A stretch of 29,373 bases of DNA, from assembly GCA_021850745.1 (NCBI GenBank), contig JAJZKX010000001.1:1-29373 (forward strand). Reading direction: 5' to 3'. The number at the start of each line of letters is the position of its first letter. Position 1 is the first letter of the stretch. This DNA comes from Thermoplasmata archaeon (GTDB taxonomy: Archaea; Thermoplasmatota; Thermoplasmata; Thermoplasmatales; Thermoplasmataceae). Position numbers and translations under genes: made by a program. A model generated the notes under the pieces. The model worked only from the letters and a program-made list of their open reading frames with translations. It had not been told where the DNA came from and made no database searches. Below are positions 13,274 through 20,591 of the stretch, piece after piece.

Positions 13274-14875
13274 TTATACCTTCTCCCTCAGTTTAGAAAG
13301 TCTCTCACCAACATCGTAATGATTTCCATTAACAATTTCCATTGCGTCTTTTGCAAATTCTTCCGGCCAGTATCCCAGTTCGTATCCATACCATGGTTCA
13401 ACAAGGCTGAGTTGCGGTAAATTGAGTTCTTTCCATTTATTCAAAGCTGCTTCCATGTATTCCTTCTTTGGAAGCGATGTTGGTGGATACGGATATTTTA
13501 TAGTGGCGTCAATAAGCATTCCCGAACTTCCTACACCGCCGGGGAATTCCTTTTCCTCGTGTGAGGCACCTGGACTGTATGCGGAAGGATCAAGTCCGGG
13601 GCTCTTGCCAGTCACGATCTTTACATCTCTTGCCGGCTGAACTCTCCAGCTCATGGCCCATATCACGGAATCGAGTGATCTTATGTCTATATCGTCATCG
13701 ACGACGATAAAGAATTTTCCCCATCTGGAATCGTAGGCCGAAGCAAGATTGAGCACCTGCCAAGGATGCGCTTTGTTCATCTTCTTTATCTTGATAACGC
13801 ACCACTGAGCCTGGCTCATTTCATGCCAGGCAATATCTATTATTCCAGGCACCTTTGCATCAAATTTTAAGAATTTATAATATACATTCTCTGAGGATAC
13901 CTGTCTCACTTTGCTGCTCTCACTGGGAGGAAACTGGCTCATTATATGTATAAATACGGGGTTCTTTCTCATTGTCACCGCTGTGACGTCGAATACCGGC
14001 CTCAACCATACATCAGTTGCCATGTATCCCGTATATTCCCCGAATGCGTTTCCCGGCTCCATGTATTCGGTTGAGATCAGTCCCTCGATAACTATGTCGG
14101 CATTGGCAGGGACTTCCATGTCAATGGTCTTGCATTTAACCATCTGTACAGGATCACCTGAAAAACCTCCAGCTATCGTGAATTCGTCCACCCCGTAAGG
14201 TATCTTTGCGGCAGCAACAAAAAAATATGAAGGTGGACCGCCCACGATGACTGCTGCTGGCATGGGTTTTCCAAGTTTTTTCCACTTGTTCCAGTGAATT
14301 ATCCCTTGATTCCCCCTGTTTATTTCCCAAAGAAGTTTAGTTTTTCCAAACACATGCGCGGAGTAATTACCCAGATTTCTAATCCCTGTTTCGGGATCCC
14401 TGGTTACAATCTGGGTTGTGGTTCTTATCTGCCCACTGAAGCCCGGAAGTTCTACAGGTATGGGAAGTGATTCTATGCCATTTCCATCCTTCAGAAGGTC
14501 TCCTCCGGTAACTACAATCTGCTGAACTGCACCGGAATTCACTTCCTCGGTTTCAACAGGGTGAAGCTGTGCGTTTTCCCATTTCTTTGCTATTGCCTGT
14601 CGTGTTGGATCACACTGCAGACCGAGAGCGTAAAGTTCAGTCGATGAAGCGTAAATTCCGGTCGCAACATCGATATTGAATTTTCTGGATTTTGCGTCAT
14701 GCACATTCGTAAAAAGAAATCCCCTGCGTTGATTTTCAGGTAACCCCCTGTATTGGAGCCTAGCCAGAGTAGTGATATCTGTTTCCTTTTTTACCGGAGA
14801 ATCTATCGTAAAAAGTTTACCATGGTCATCAAGCGTCTTCAGGTAGTCCTGCAAGTCTCGGTAGTACGAACCCAT
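13274..14875 (-). CDS. UbiD-family protein, divergent 533-residue type (copy 1)
   Basis: 533 residues, longer than typical UbiD (about 490), and similar along its whole length to the protein at 16762-18363. The UbiD fold is evident from T-R-D-P-E-T-G-I-R-N-L-G-N-Y (158-171), V-I-E-G (262-265) and F-G-E-Y-T-G-Y (278-284). In working UbiD enzymes the motif continues Y-R, giving the Arg that holds prFMN; here it is Tyr171-Ser172. The first Glu of the E-x4-E/D pair is Gly275, while Glu280 remains. Two of three catalytic residues are therefore replaced. UbiD enzymes decarboxylate or carboxylate aromatic and alpha,beta-unsaturated acids; this one may need a partner subunit or use other chemistry. 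It heads an operon with the FMN split-barrel gene. A TATA-like CTAAATAG is centred 25 bases before ATG. It is divergent from the canonical UbiD copy 2. Confidence 0.9.
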   Translation of the reverse strand: MGSYYRDLQDYLKTLDDHGKLFTIDSPVKKETDITTLARLQYRGLPENQRRGFLFTNVHDAKSRKFNIDVATGIYASSTELYALGLQCDPTRQAIAKKWENAQLHPVETEEVNSGAVQQIVVTGGDLLKDGNGIESLPIPVELPGFSGQIRTTTQIVTRDPETGIRNLGNYSAHVFGKTKLLWEINRGNQGIIHWNKWKKLGKPMPAAVIVGGPPSYFFVAAAKIPYGVDEFTIAGGFSGDPVQMVKCKTIDMEVPANADIVIEGLISTEYMEPGNAFGEYTGYMATDVWLRPVFDVTAVTMRKNPVFIHIMSQFPPSESSKVRQVSSENVYYKFLKFDAKVPGIIDIAWHEMSQAQWCVIKIKKMNKAHPWQVLNLASAYDSRWGKFFIVVDDDIDIRSLDSVIWAMSWRVQPARDVKIVTGKSPGLDPSAYSPGASHEEKEFPGGVGSSGMLIDATIKYPYPPTSLPKKEYMEAALNKWKELNLPQLSLVEPWYGYELGYWPEEFAKDAMEIVNGNHYDVGERLSKLREKV

Positions 14876-15064
14876 TATTAGAGAGAAACAACCTCCTATT
14901 TAGTCTTTCTCTTAACTGTACACTTTGGCATATTAACTGGAAAGTGGCTCCAGAATTGCCGGGAATTCAATTAACCAAAATTCAGAACTTTCTTATTGTG
15001 AAATGATGCTGTACGTGTTGGTTTTATCGCTTCTGAATGGATAAGTTTAAGAAGTGCTTTATTA

Positions 15065-15077
15065 GATGTATACAATT
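15065..15077. promoter_or_regulatory. palindrome TGTATACA upstream of UbiD copy 2
   Basis: GATGTATACAATT with the perfect core at 15067-15074 lies 33-40 bases before ATG 15107, at or just upstream of where a TATA box is expected (TATACAATTAAG). It may regulate copy 2 and possibly the divergent copy 1. Confidence 0.55.
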
Positions 15078-15106
15078 AAGTGCAAAAAACTTTATCCAGA
15101 TAAATT

Positions 15107-16585
15107 ATGCAACTTTCCGCAGGTGTAGAATTGCAAATAAATCAGAGCTTTAGACATTATATAGAAAAAGTAGCTTCAGACGGCCTCTTGAGAACTGTTG
15201 ACGGCTCCAGCTGGGACTTGGAAATAGGCGCCATTACTGATGCGAATTCCAAGGCCAATAAGTATACACTTCTCTTCGACAATGTGAAAGGTTACCCCAA
15301 GGGATTCAGGGTCCTGACCGGTTCCCTTCTTGATGCTACCCGTGTGGCACATGCACTTGGTCTTGAAGGGCGATTTGACAACATGAAACTCACCGCTTTC
15401 ATAAAAGACAGACTCAAAAATGCCGTTAGCAATCAGTTGAAATTCGAGCCGGTTTTTGTTTCATCTGCTGACTTCATGACCAATGTGCAGAAAGGAGATA
15501 ACGTGGACCTGACGAAGTTTCCTGTTCCGAAATGGTTCAAGGAAGATGGAGGCAGATATATCGGAACCATGGATGCTGTCATAACACGAGACCCTGACAC
15601 CGGATGGGTTAATGTTGGAACCTACAGAATAATGATGAAAGGAAAAGACAGGCTTGTGATTTTGATGGAAGCGTCCAGACATGGAAGAACGCACGTTCAA
15701 AAATATCTCAAACGCGGCCAGAAATGTCCCATAGCTATTTCAGTCGGCCACAACCCCGCATTGAATCTCTTTTCCGCGAATGAAGTCCCGGAGGGTGTCT
15801 CCGAATACAACTTCCTTGGAGCCGTCAGGGATGAACCAATGGAAGTCTACAAAGGGAATGTCACCGGGCTGCCCCTGCCTGCGGACAGTGAAATTGTCAT
15901 TGAGGGTTACATAGACGGGGAAATGGACGATGAGGGGCCTCTTGGAGAGTTCATGGGATACTATGCCGGTGGAAAAATGAGAAACCCAGTCATAAAGGTT
16001 GAGGCCGTTTATTACCGGAATGACCCAATTCTCTTGGGGACTTGTGCTGGTAAACCACCTTATGACTATTCCTACTTCAGGTGCCCGATCAGGGCGTCAC
16101 TTATCTGGAATGCGCTGGAAAGTTCAGGGATTTCCGGAATTAACGGGGTATGGTGCCATGAAGAGGGTTACTCTAGAGCGTTCACCACGGTCTCGGTCAA
16201 ACAGACTTTCGGCGGCCAGGCTGTCATGGCAGGGCATATAGCTTCTCAGTGCAGGCCGGGTGCTGTAGCCGGGAGGTATACTGTTGTTGTAGATGAGGAC
16301 ATAGATCCGTCTAATCTGAGCGAAGTGGTATGGGCAATGTGCAGCAGAAATGACCCGGCTACGGGAATTGACATCATACGGAACACCATGGGTACTCCAC
16401 TTGACCCAATTTCCAGACACGAGGATGACAAGGATCTGCTTGAATACACAAGCTCGAGGGCAGTTATCTATGCTGTAAAGCCGTTCGACAAAATATTGAA
16501 AAATACCTTCCCTGAAGTGGTGAAAGCTGATCCGGAAACAGATTCTTCTGTCAGGAAAAAGTACGAAGAAATATTCCGGAAATAA
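15107..16585 (+). CDS. UbiD-family decarboxylase, canonical catalytic residues (copy 2)
   Basis: 492 residues. The family pattern T-R-D-P-D-T-G-W-V-N-V-G-T-Y-R lies at 160-174 and E-G-P-L-G-E-F-M-G-Y at 276-285. R174, E276 and E281 align with Arg173, Glu277 and Glu282 of Aspergillus Fdc1, the residues that position prFMN and the substrate; Asn169 corresponds to the metal ligand Asn168. It should therefore be an active prFMN-dependent (de)carboxylase, with cofactor from the nearby UbiX. Closest in the window to copy 4. Substrate unknown; an aromatic or heteroaromatic carboxylate is likely from context. ATG 15107 is chosen; TTG 15131 is an alternative closer to the family's usual beginning. The palindrome TGTATACA lies just upstream, so control by the GntR-type regulator is plausible. 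Confidence 0.93.
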   Translation: MQLSAGVELQINQSFRHYIEKVASDGLLRTVDGSSWDLEIGAITDANSKANKYTLLFDNVKGYPKGFRVLTGSLLDATRVAHALGLEGRFDNMKLTAFIKDRLKNAVSNQLKFEPVFVSSADFMTNVQKGDNVDLTKFPVPKWFKEDGGRYIGTMDAVITRDPDTGWVNVGTYRIMMKGKDRLVILMEASRHGRTHVQKYLKRGQKCPIAISVGHNPALNLFSANEVPEGVSEYNFLGAVRDEPMEVYKGNVTGLPLPADSEIVIEGYIDGEMDDEGPLGEFMGYYAGGKMRNPVIKVEAVYYRNDPILLGTCAGKPPYDYSYFRCPIRASLIWNALESSGISGINGVWCHEEGYSRAFTTVSVKQTFGGQAVMAGHIASQCRPGAVAGRYTVVVDEDIDPSNLSEVVWAMCSRNDPATGIDIIRNTMGTPLDPISRHEDDKDLLEYTSSRAVIYAVKPFDKILKNTFPEVVKADPETDSSVRKKYEEIFRK

Positions 16586-16731
16586 TGAGTTTCGTATTTC
16601 TGGTATTGTATTTTTGCAAGATTCCTGATTTTGTCATTTTATCAATACCGTGAATTCTTCAAATAATTTGGATTGTCTGTTAAATCTTCATTTTAAAGCG
16701 TTTCACGATTTGTCTAAAAATTCTATCAAAT

Positions 16732-16742
16732 AAACTTTATCT
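16732..16742 (+). promoter_or_regulatory. TATA-like box of UbiD copy 3
   Basis: AAACTTTATCT is centred 25 bases before ATG 16762, consistent with a leaderless transcript. The same word AAACTTTATC occurs before copy 2 (15085-15094) but closer to its ATG. No TGTATACA is seen in the 176-base gap between copies 2 and 3. Confidence 0.5.
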
Positions 16743-16761
16743 AAGTTGGATATGTCGTATC

Positions 16762-18363
16762 ATGGTGTTCAATGATCTGCGGGAATATCTGGCAGAACTG
16801 GAGAACAGGAATCTTTTGACGACGGTGAATCGCGCAACGAAGCTTGAAACGGAGTTAATGCCCCTCGTAAGACTACAGTTCAGGGGAATTCCGGAAAATA
16901 AGAGAACCGGTTTTCTTTTCACTGATGTCTATGACTCTACTGGCAAAAAATATGATGCCAGGGTTTGCACGGGAGTATTATCAAGTTCCATGGAAATCTA
17001 TGCCACCGGAATGGGATGTAAACCTGAAGAGGTTCCGGATCGTTTCACATACGGAATAGAGCATCCTATTCCGCCAAGAATAGTTGAATCCGGGAAGTGT
17101 CAGGAAGTCGTCATAACTGGAAAAAGACTTGACCTGGGAGGATTGAGCGACATTCCACTCCCGGTTGAGATACCGGGATACAGCTGCCAGGTGAGGACGA
17201 CAACGGCTTTTGTTACCAGAGACCCGGAAACCGGAATACAGAATGCTGGTACATATTCCGGGCAAATATTCGGACCCAGAAAGATACTCTGGGAAATTCA
17301 CCGGGGAAGCCATGGATTCACCCATCTTAAGAAGACCGCAGAAAAGAGTAAAACCATGGATGCTGCAATAGTCATCGGTGGGCCGCCATATGTACAGTAC
17401 ACCGCGGCTGCCAAGGTCCCATACGGAATGGATGAGTTTGCTGTGGCCGGGGGAATAGCAGGAAAACCTATTGATGTGGTAAAATGCAAAACCGTGGATC
17501 TGTACGTTCCGGCCACGGCAGAGTACATAATAGAAGGAAAGGTCTCTGTCGAGAACTTCGAGCAGCAGACGCCATTCGGCGAGTATACCGGATATGTTGC
17601 CGCGGATGTGGAAAGTCAATGGTGCCCGGTTATGGAGGTTACTGCAGTCACGCATAGAAAAGACAAACCAATATTCCAGACGATCATAAGCCAGATGCCG
17701 CCAAGCGAGAGCAGCAAGCTGAGACAGGTTGCGTATGGCAGTGCCTTCGTGAAATTCCTTAAAAATGACTGCGGGATTCCGGGAATTAAGAAGGTAGCGT
17801 TTCATGAATCCAGCGGAAGCTGGCAGTACTGCGTAATCCAGCTAAAGAAACACAGTCCGACAGATTCCATGAGGGCACTTGTATGTGCATCTGGCTATGC
17901 TTCGGATATTGGGAAAATACTGATCGCAGTGGATGAGGACATAGATCCGTTTGATCCGGACTCGGTCAACTGGGCTATGAGTTTCAGGATGCAGCCTCAC
18001 AGAGACACACAGATCATAAGAGGAAAGGCTGCCCATCTTGACCCGTCAGCAGCTTCACCCGGAGAAGATGATGATCCCAAGGGGCACAGGGAGAGTTCTG
18101 CACTCCTCATTGACGCAACGAGAAAAACTGATTACCCGCCTACATCGCTTCCAAAGAAGGAATTCATGGAGAATGCCGTGAATATATGGAACGAGCTTGG
18201 TCTTCCACCGCTTTCGCTGAAACAGCCATGGCATGGGTACAACCTGGAGAAATGGACTCCGGAATTTCAGAGATACTCCGACATGATCCTGAGGAGAGAG
18301 CAGTTCAAGATCGGTGAGGAACTGGAAAAGAAGAGGCAGAAAGTGGACATTCTCTCCAAATAG
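16762..18363 (+). CDS. UbiD-family protein, divergent 533-residue type (copy 3)
   Basis: 533 residues, the same length as copy 1 and similar throughout, including the C-terminal block Y-P-P-T-S-L-P-K-K-E-F-M. As in copy 1, the UbiD Arg is replaced: T-R-D-P-E-T-G-I-Q-N-A-G-T-Y-S ends in Ser166. The first Glu of the pair is Gln269, with Glu274 kept; another acidic residue, Glu267, sits two places earlier (Glu273 in copy 1). The metal Asn161 is retained, and W-E-I-H-R-G (177-182) keeps the His that is Asn in copy 1. The shared substitutions in two proteins argue for a functional subclass rather than decay. It has its own TATA box and ends at a strong terminator shared with the convergent isochorismatase-family gene. 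Confidence 0.9.
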   Translation: MVFNDLREYLAELENRNLLTTVNRATKLETELMPLVRLQFRGIPENKRTGFLFTDVYDSTGKKYDARVCTGVLSSSMEIYATGMGCKPEEVPDRFTYGIEHPIPPRIVESGKCQEVVITGKRLDLGGLSDIPLPVEIPGYSCQVRTTTAFVTRDPETGIQNAGTYSGQIFGPRKILWEIHRGSHGFTHLKKTAEKSKTMDAAIVIGGPPYVQYTAAAKVPYGMDEFAVAGGIAGKPIDVVKCKTVDLYVPATAEYIIEGKVSVENFEQQTPFGEYTGYVAADVESQWCPVMEVTAVTHRKDKPIFQTIISQMPPSESSKLRQVAYGSAFVKFLKNDCGIPGIKKVAFHESSGSWQYCVIQLKKHSPTDSMRALVCASGYASDIGKILIAVDEDIDPFDPDSVNWAMSFRMQPHRDTQIIRGKAAHLDPSAASPGEDDDPKGHRESSALLIDATRKTDYPPTSLPKKEFMENAVNIWNELGLPPLSLKQPWHGYNLEKWTPEFQRYSDMILRREQFKIGEELEKKRQKVDILSK

Positions 18364-18377
18364 ATTTGAAAGCGAAT

Positions 18378-18410
18378 TCCGGTGTACCTCCACCGGATAA
18401 ATTATTTTTC
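18378..18410. terminator. hairpin terminator between UbiD copy 3 and the first isochorismatase-family gene
   Basis: TCCGGTG and CACCGGA form a perfect seven-base stem with loop TACCTC (18378-18397), followed on the plus strand by TAAATTATTTTTC. It lies in the 38-base convergent gap and may serve both genes. Confidence 0.75.
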
Positions 18411-19046
18411 AGCCGTTGAGAGGATTTCAATTATTTTTTCCAGACTTACTACGTATCCAAAATTCAGGTGGAAATTCCTGAGCATTGGCTCATGAAGATC
18501 TGCATCAGTGGTAGAAATACAATCCCTGACAAGAATAGTTTTATAATCCATCATGAAAATGTGCCTGGCAGTGCTGTCGACACACAGATTCGTCTGTGTT
18601 CCTGTGATGAGAACTGTTGCTATGTTCTTTGACCTGAGTATCAGATCCAGATCTGTGTCAAGCATTGCGTCATAACGGTGTTTCTCCACCACAATTTCCC
18701 CATTCAGTGGCTTAAGCTCATCTATAATTTCTGAACCCCACGTACGGGGTCTGCAAATACCAGCGTCGTTTTTTTTCTCGCCAGACCTGCCAAGCCAGTT
18801 TTTTGAATCAGTATATGTGTGATGGACAGTTTGCGTAAAAATTACGGTGATCTTTTTTTCCCTGCAGAAACGCAGAAGTTTCAAGTTCTCGGGGATTGTG
18901 TCAATCACGGAAGCAAGATCGTGCCCTTTTGAACCGACGTACCCCTCAGGTTTCACGAAGTCATTCTGCATATCTATTATTATCAATGCTGTGGTTTCCG
19001 GCAAAACTGGTGGAATCACTTTTTTCAATTGTTCTATTGCGGACAT
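18402..19046 (-). CDS. isochorismatase-family hydrolase (copy 1)
   Basis: 214 residues from ATG 19046. The catalytic triad of cysteine hydrolases is present: D25 in I-I-D-M-Q-N-D-F, K122 in V-V-E-K-H-R-Y-D-A-M and C155 in T-G-T-Q-T-N-L-C-V-D-S-T-A-R, with the preceding cis-peptide region intact. The T-Q-T-N-L-C version is common in amidases such as ureidoacrylate or nicotinamide-type enzymes; the substrate is not determined. GTG 19070 would add eight residues, but the ribosome site GAGGT (ten bases before) supports 19046. The gene stands behind a possible 47-codon ORF, and the nearest TGTATACA (19325-19332) is about 280 bases upstream. Hydrolysis of an amide or carbamoyl intermediate is the likely role in the island. 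Confidence 0.9.
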   Translation of the reverse strand: MSAIEQLKKVIPPVLPETTALIIIDMQNDFVKPEGYVGSKGHDLASVIDTIPENLKLLRFCREKKITVIFTQTVHHTYTDSKNWLGRSGEKKNDAGICRPRTWGSEIIDELKPLNGEIVVEKHRYDAMLDTDLDLILRSKNIATVLITGTQTNLCVDSTARHIFMMDYKTILVRDCISTTDADLHEPMLRNFHLNFGYVVSLEKIIEILSTAEK

Positions 19047-19054
19047 TATGCTTT

Positions 19055-19198
19055 CTACCTCTTTGAACACTCATCAATTCGCATCAAGAAGATTACTCGA
19101 AGCAGATTTAACGGTATTTTTTCTATCCTCACAGTCAAATTTTTCTGATCTTTCCGAAATAGCTCCAATTCAGGCCTCTCCTGAAGATTTTCCCTCAT
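19055..19198 (-). CDS. possible small hypothetical protein
   Basis: A 47-codon ORF (ATG 19198) encoding a charged peptide with R-K-D-Q-K-N-L-T-V-R-I-E-K in its middle. Its TAG is eight bases before the isochorismatase-family ATG, and the Shine-Dalgarno of that gene covers its last codons, an operon-like arrangement. I recognise no family, and an ORF of this size may arise by chance. Confidence 0.25.
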   Translation of the reverse strand: MRENLQERPELELFRKDQKNLTVRIEKIPLNLLRVIFLMRIDECSKR

Positions 19199-19400
19199 CA
19201 CAGTAGGATTCCCTCAAATTTTCCCGTCTCTTGAGTAAACCTGAATGGAGATAGAATCGGAGCATGGATTCTAGATACCGTTATAGATAACGCAATTCTT
19301 ATTCTTTTTGCCTTTATTGTTATCTGTATACAATGGAGTTCAGCATCGTGATATTTCTCAATTAAGGGTAACGTGATAAGAACGGAGATATGAAGCCGCC
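19199..19400. promoter_or_regulatory. intergenic region with a perfect TGTATACA
   Basis: TGTATACA is at 19325-19332. The minus strand also has an AT-rich TTATCTATAAC near 19280 that could be a distant promoter for the 47-codon ORF and the isochorismatase-family gene. No other gene is seen. Confidence 0.45.
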
Positions 19401-20096
19401 CTAACTGCCATTCAGTTTTCTGTTTGATTCCACGGCTTGCACAAGCAAAGGAAACACCTCGTCCAGCTTCATTATGCCCGCATATTTTGTATCAAGATCA
19501 AACAAAGTGACCTTGTGCGATATCTGAGATCTATCGGCAACACATTCCTCGGGTACAATTACATTATAGTTGTAGGAAAAAGCGTCAATAACTGTTGCTC
19601 TTATGCAACCGGATGTTACCATTCCGGTGATTATGACCGTATCTACGGAGAGATAGTTCAGTATGGAGATAAGGGGTGTCCCGAAGAAGGCACTTGGCTT
19701 TGATTTCTCTAGAACTATTTCCGATTCCGCAGGTTCGAGTTCCCCGTATATCGTATTATGTTCAGTCCTCTTTTCTCTGGAAAGCGGTGAAGACTTATTG
19801 TTCCAGCTGCCCCTGTGAATTTCATATACTTCGTCGGGTGCAGTTATATCCTTTGTGTAAACGACCGGGACTCCGAGTTTTCTGCATTGGTTCAGCAGCA
19901 ATTTAATGTTTTTCGCACATGGAACACCGGTTTTACTGAAACCGGTGGGAAATTCATCGCTTACGAAGCCTCTTGTCATATCAATTATCAAGAGGGCAGG
20001 TTTTTTACCAAACTTTGAGGTGCTTTTATTGTTGATTCTGTATTTCTCCAGAATCACTTTTCTATCTTCTTCCGGAATAACATCAGGTATATACAT
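19401..20096 (-). CDS. isochorismatase-family amidohydrolase (copy 2), maleamate/N-carbamoylsarcosine amidase-like
   Basis: 231 residues from ATG 20096; the TTG two codons earlier is less likely because the TATA-like CTTATTTATG (20119-20128) is centred 28 bases before 20096. D39 (L-I-I-D-M-T-R-G-F), K131 (V-L-E-K-S-K-P-S-A-F) and C164 (T-S-G-C-I-R-A-T-V-I-D) form the triad. The T-S-G-C-I/V-R-A-T signature is the one of N-carbamoylsarcosine amidohydrolase and of maleamate amidohydrolase (NicF/PicF), which releases ammonia in aerobic nicotinate and picolinate degradation. It is one of the stronger hints that an N-heterocycle or its ring-opened amide is degraded here. The gene stands alone, 300 bases or more from its neighbours, with no perfect operator box near its start. 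Confidence 0.9.
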   Translation of the reverse strand: MYIPDVIPEEDRKVILEKYRINNKSTSKFGKKPALLIIDMTRGFVSDEFPTGFSKTGVPCAKNIKLLLNQCRKLGVPVVYTKDITAPDEVYEIHRGSWNNKSSPLSREKRTEHNTIYGELEPAESEIVLEKSKPSAFFGTPLISILNYLSVDTVIITGMVTSGCIRATVIDAFSYNYNVIVPEECVADRSQISHKVTLFDLDTKYAGIMKLDEVFPLLVQAVESNRKLNGS

Positions 20097-20128
20097 ATGC
20101 AAGAAGGAGTACGGTAGACATAAATAAG

Positions 20129-20529
20129 ATTTTTGAGGAACCCCCAGGAAATCGCGTCTATTAGCATGATCTAAGACACCCTCCCCGCTTAATAACGAAT
20201 GTCCATTATTGGTGCTGCCAGATTTTCAATTTTACTAAATCTATTATTAGATGTGCACGAACCGGATATCCAGGATTGAAACAACACCAGTAAAGATAGC
20301 AAGAAATGAAGAATTTCAACTTAGGACCGACTTCCGGATCCTTAATGATGATCCTAGAGGCAGTCTGCAAAACACCTAGCTCGTGAATTTGGATTCCATA
20401 TTGATCTTTTTATCAAAAAATGCCAGAAAATCAGATCGTTTTAGTTGCTCACATTATATTTACAGTAAGTATTTCGTATCTTGAACCGTGTTCTGACGAC
20501 ACGCGATATTTGGAGACAATTTACGCTGT
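20129..20529. other. intergenic region with one doubtful 42-codon ORF
   Basis: Between the second isochorismatase-family gene and the first MFS gene. ATG 20251 opens a 42-codon frame ending at 20379, with the segment F-Q-L-R-T-D-F-R-I-L-N-D-D-P-R. It reads like protein but has no recognised family; it may be a small gene or a remnant. The single GGATTGAAAC word at 20273-20282 is not repeated. Confidence 0.3.
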
Positions 20530-20560
20530 ACTTAAATAGAAACAATTTTATGTATACAAT
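20530..20560 (+). promoter_or_regulatory. MFS copy 1 promoter with palindrome TGTATACA
   Basis: ACTTAAATAG (20530-20539) is the TATA-like element. The perfect TGTATACA (20551-20558) lies about where transcription should begin, so a bound repressor would block initiation. The palindrome also contains an ATG at 20550 that is in frame with the transporter. Confidence 0.55.
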
Positions 20561-20591
20561 TAGTAACACTTCAAGTAGAGATGGATATCAG

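Noticed and set aside
16981..17805. Long open frame antisense to UbiD copy 3
   Set aside because: It is wholly inside a clear UbiD-family coding region and resembles no protein family; a shadow of codon bias.
20273..20282. GGATTGAAAC, resembling the end of archaeal CRISPR repeats
   Set aside because: It occurs once; no second copy or regular spacing nearby.
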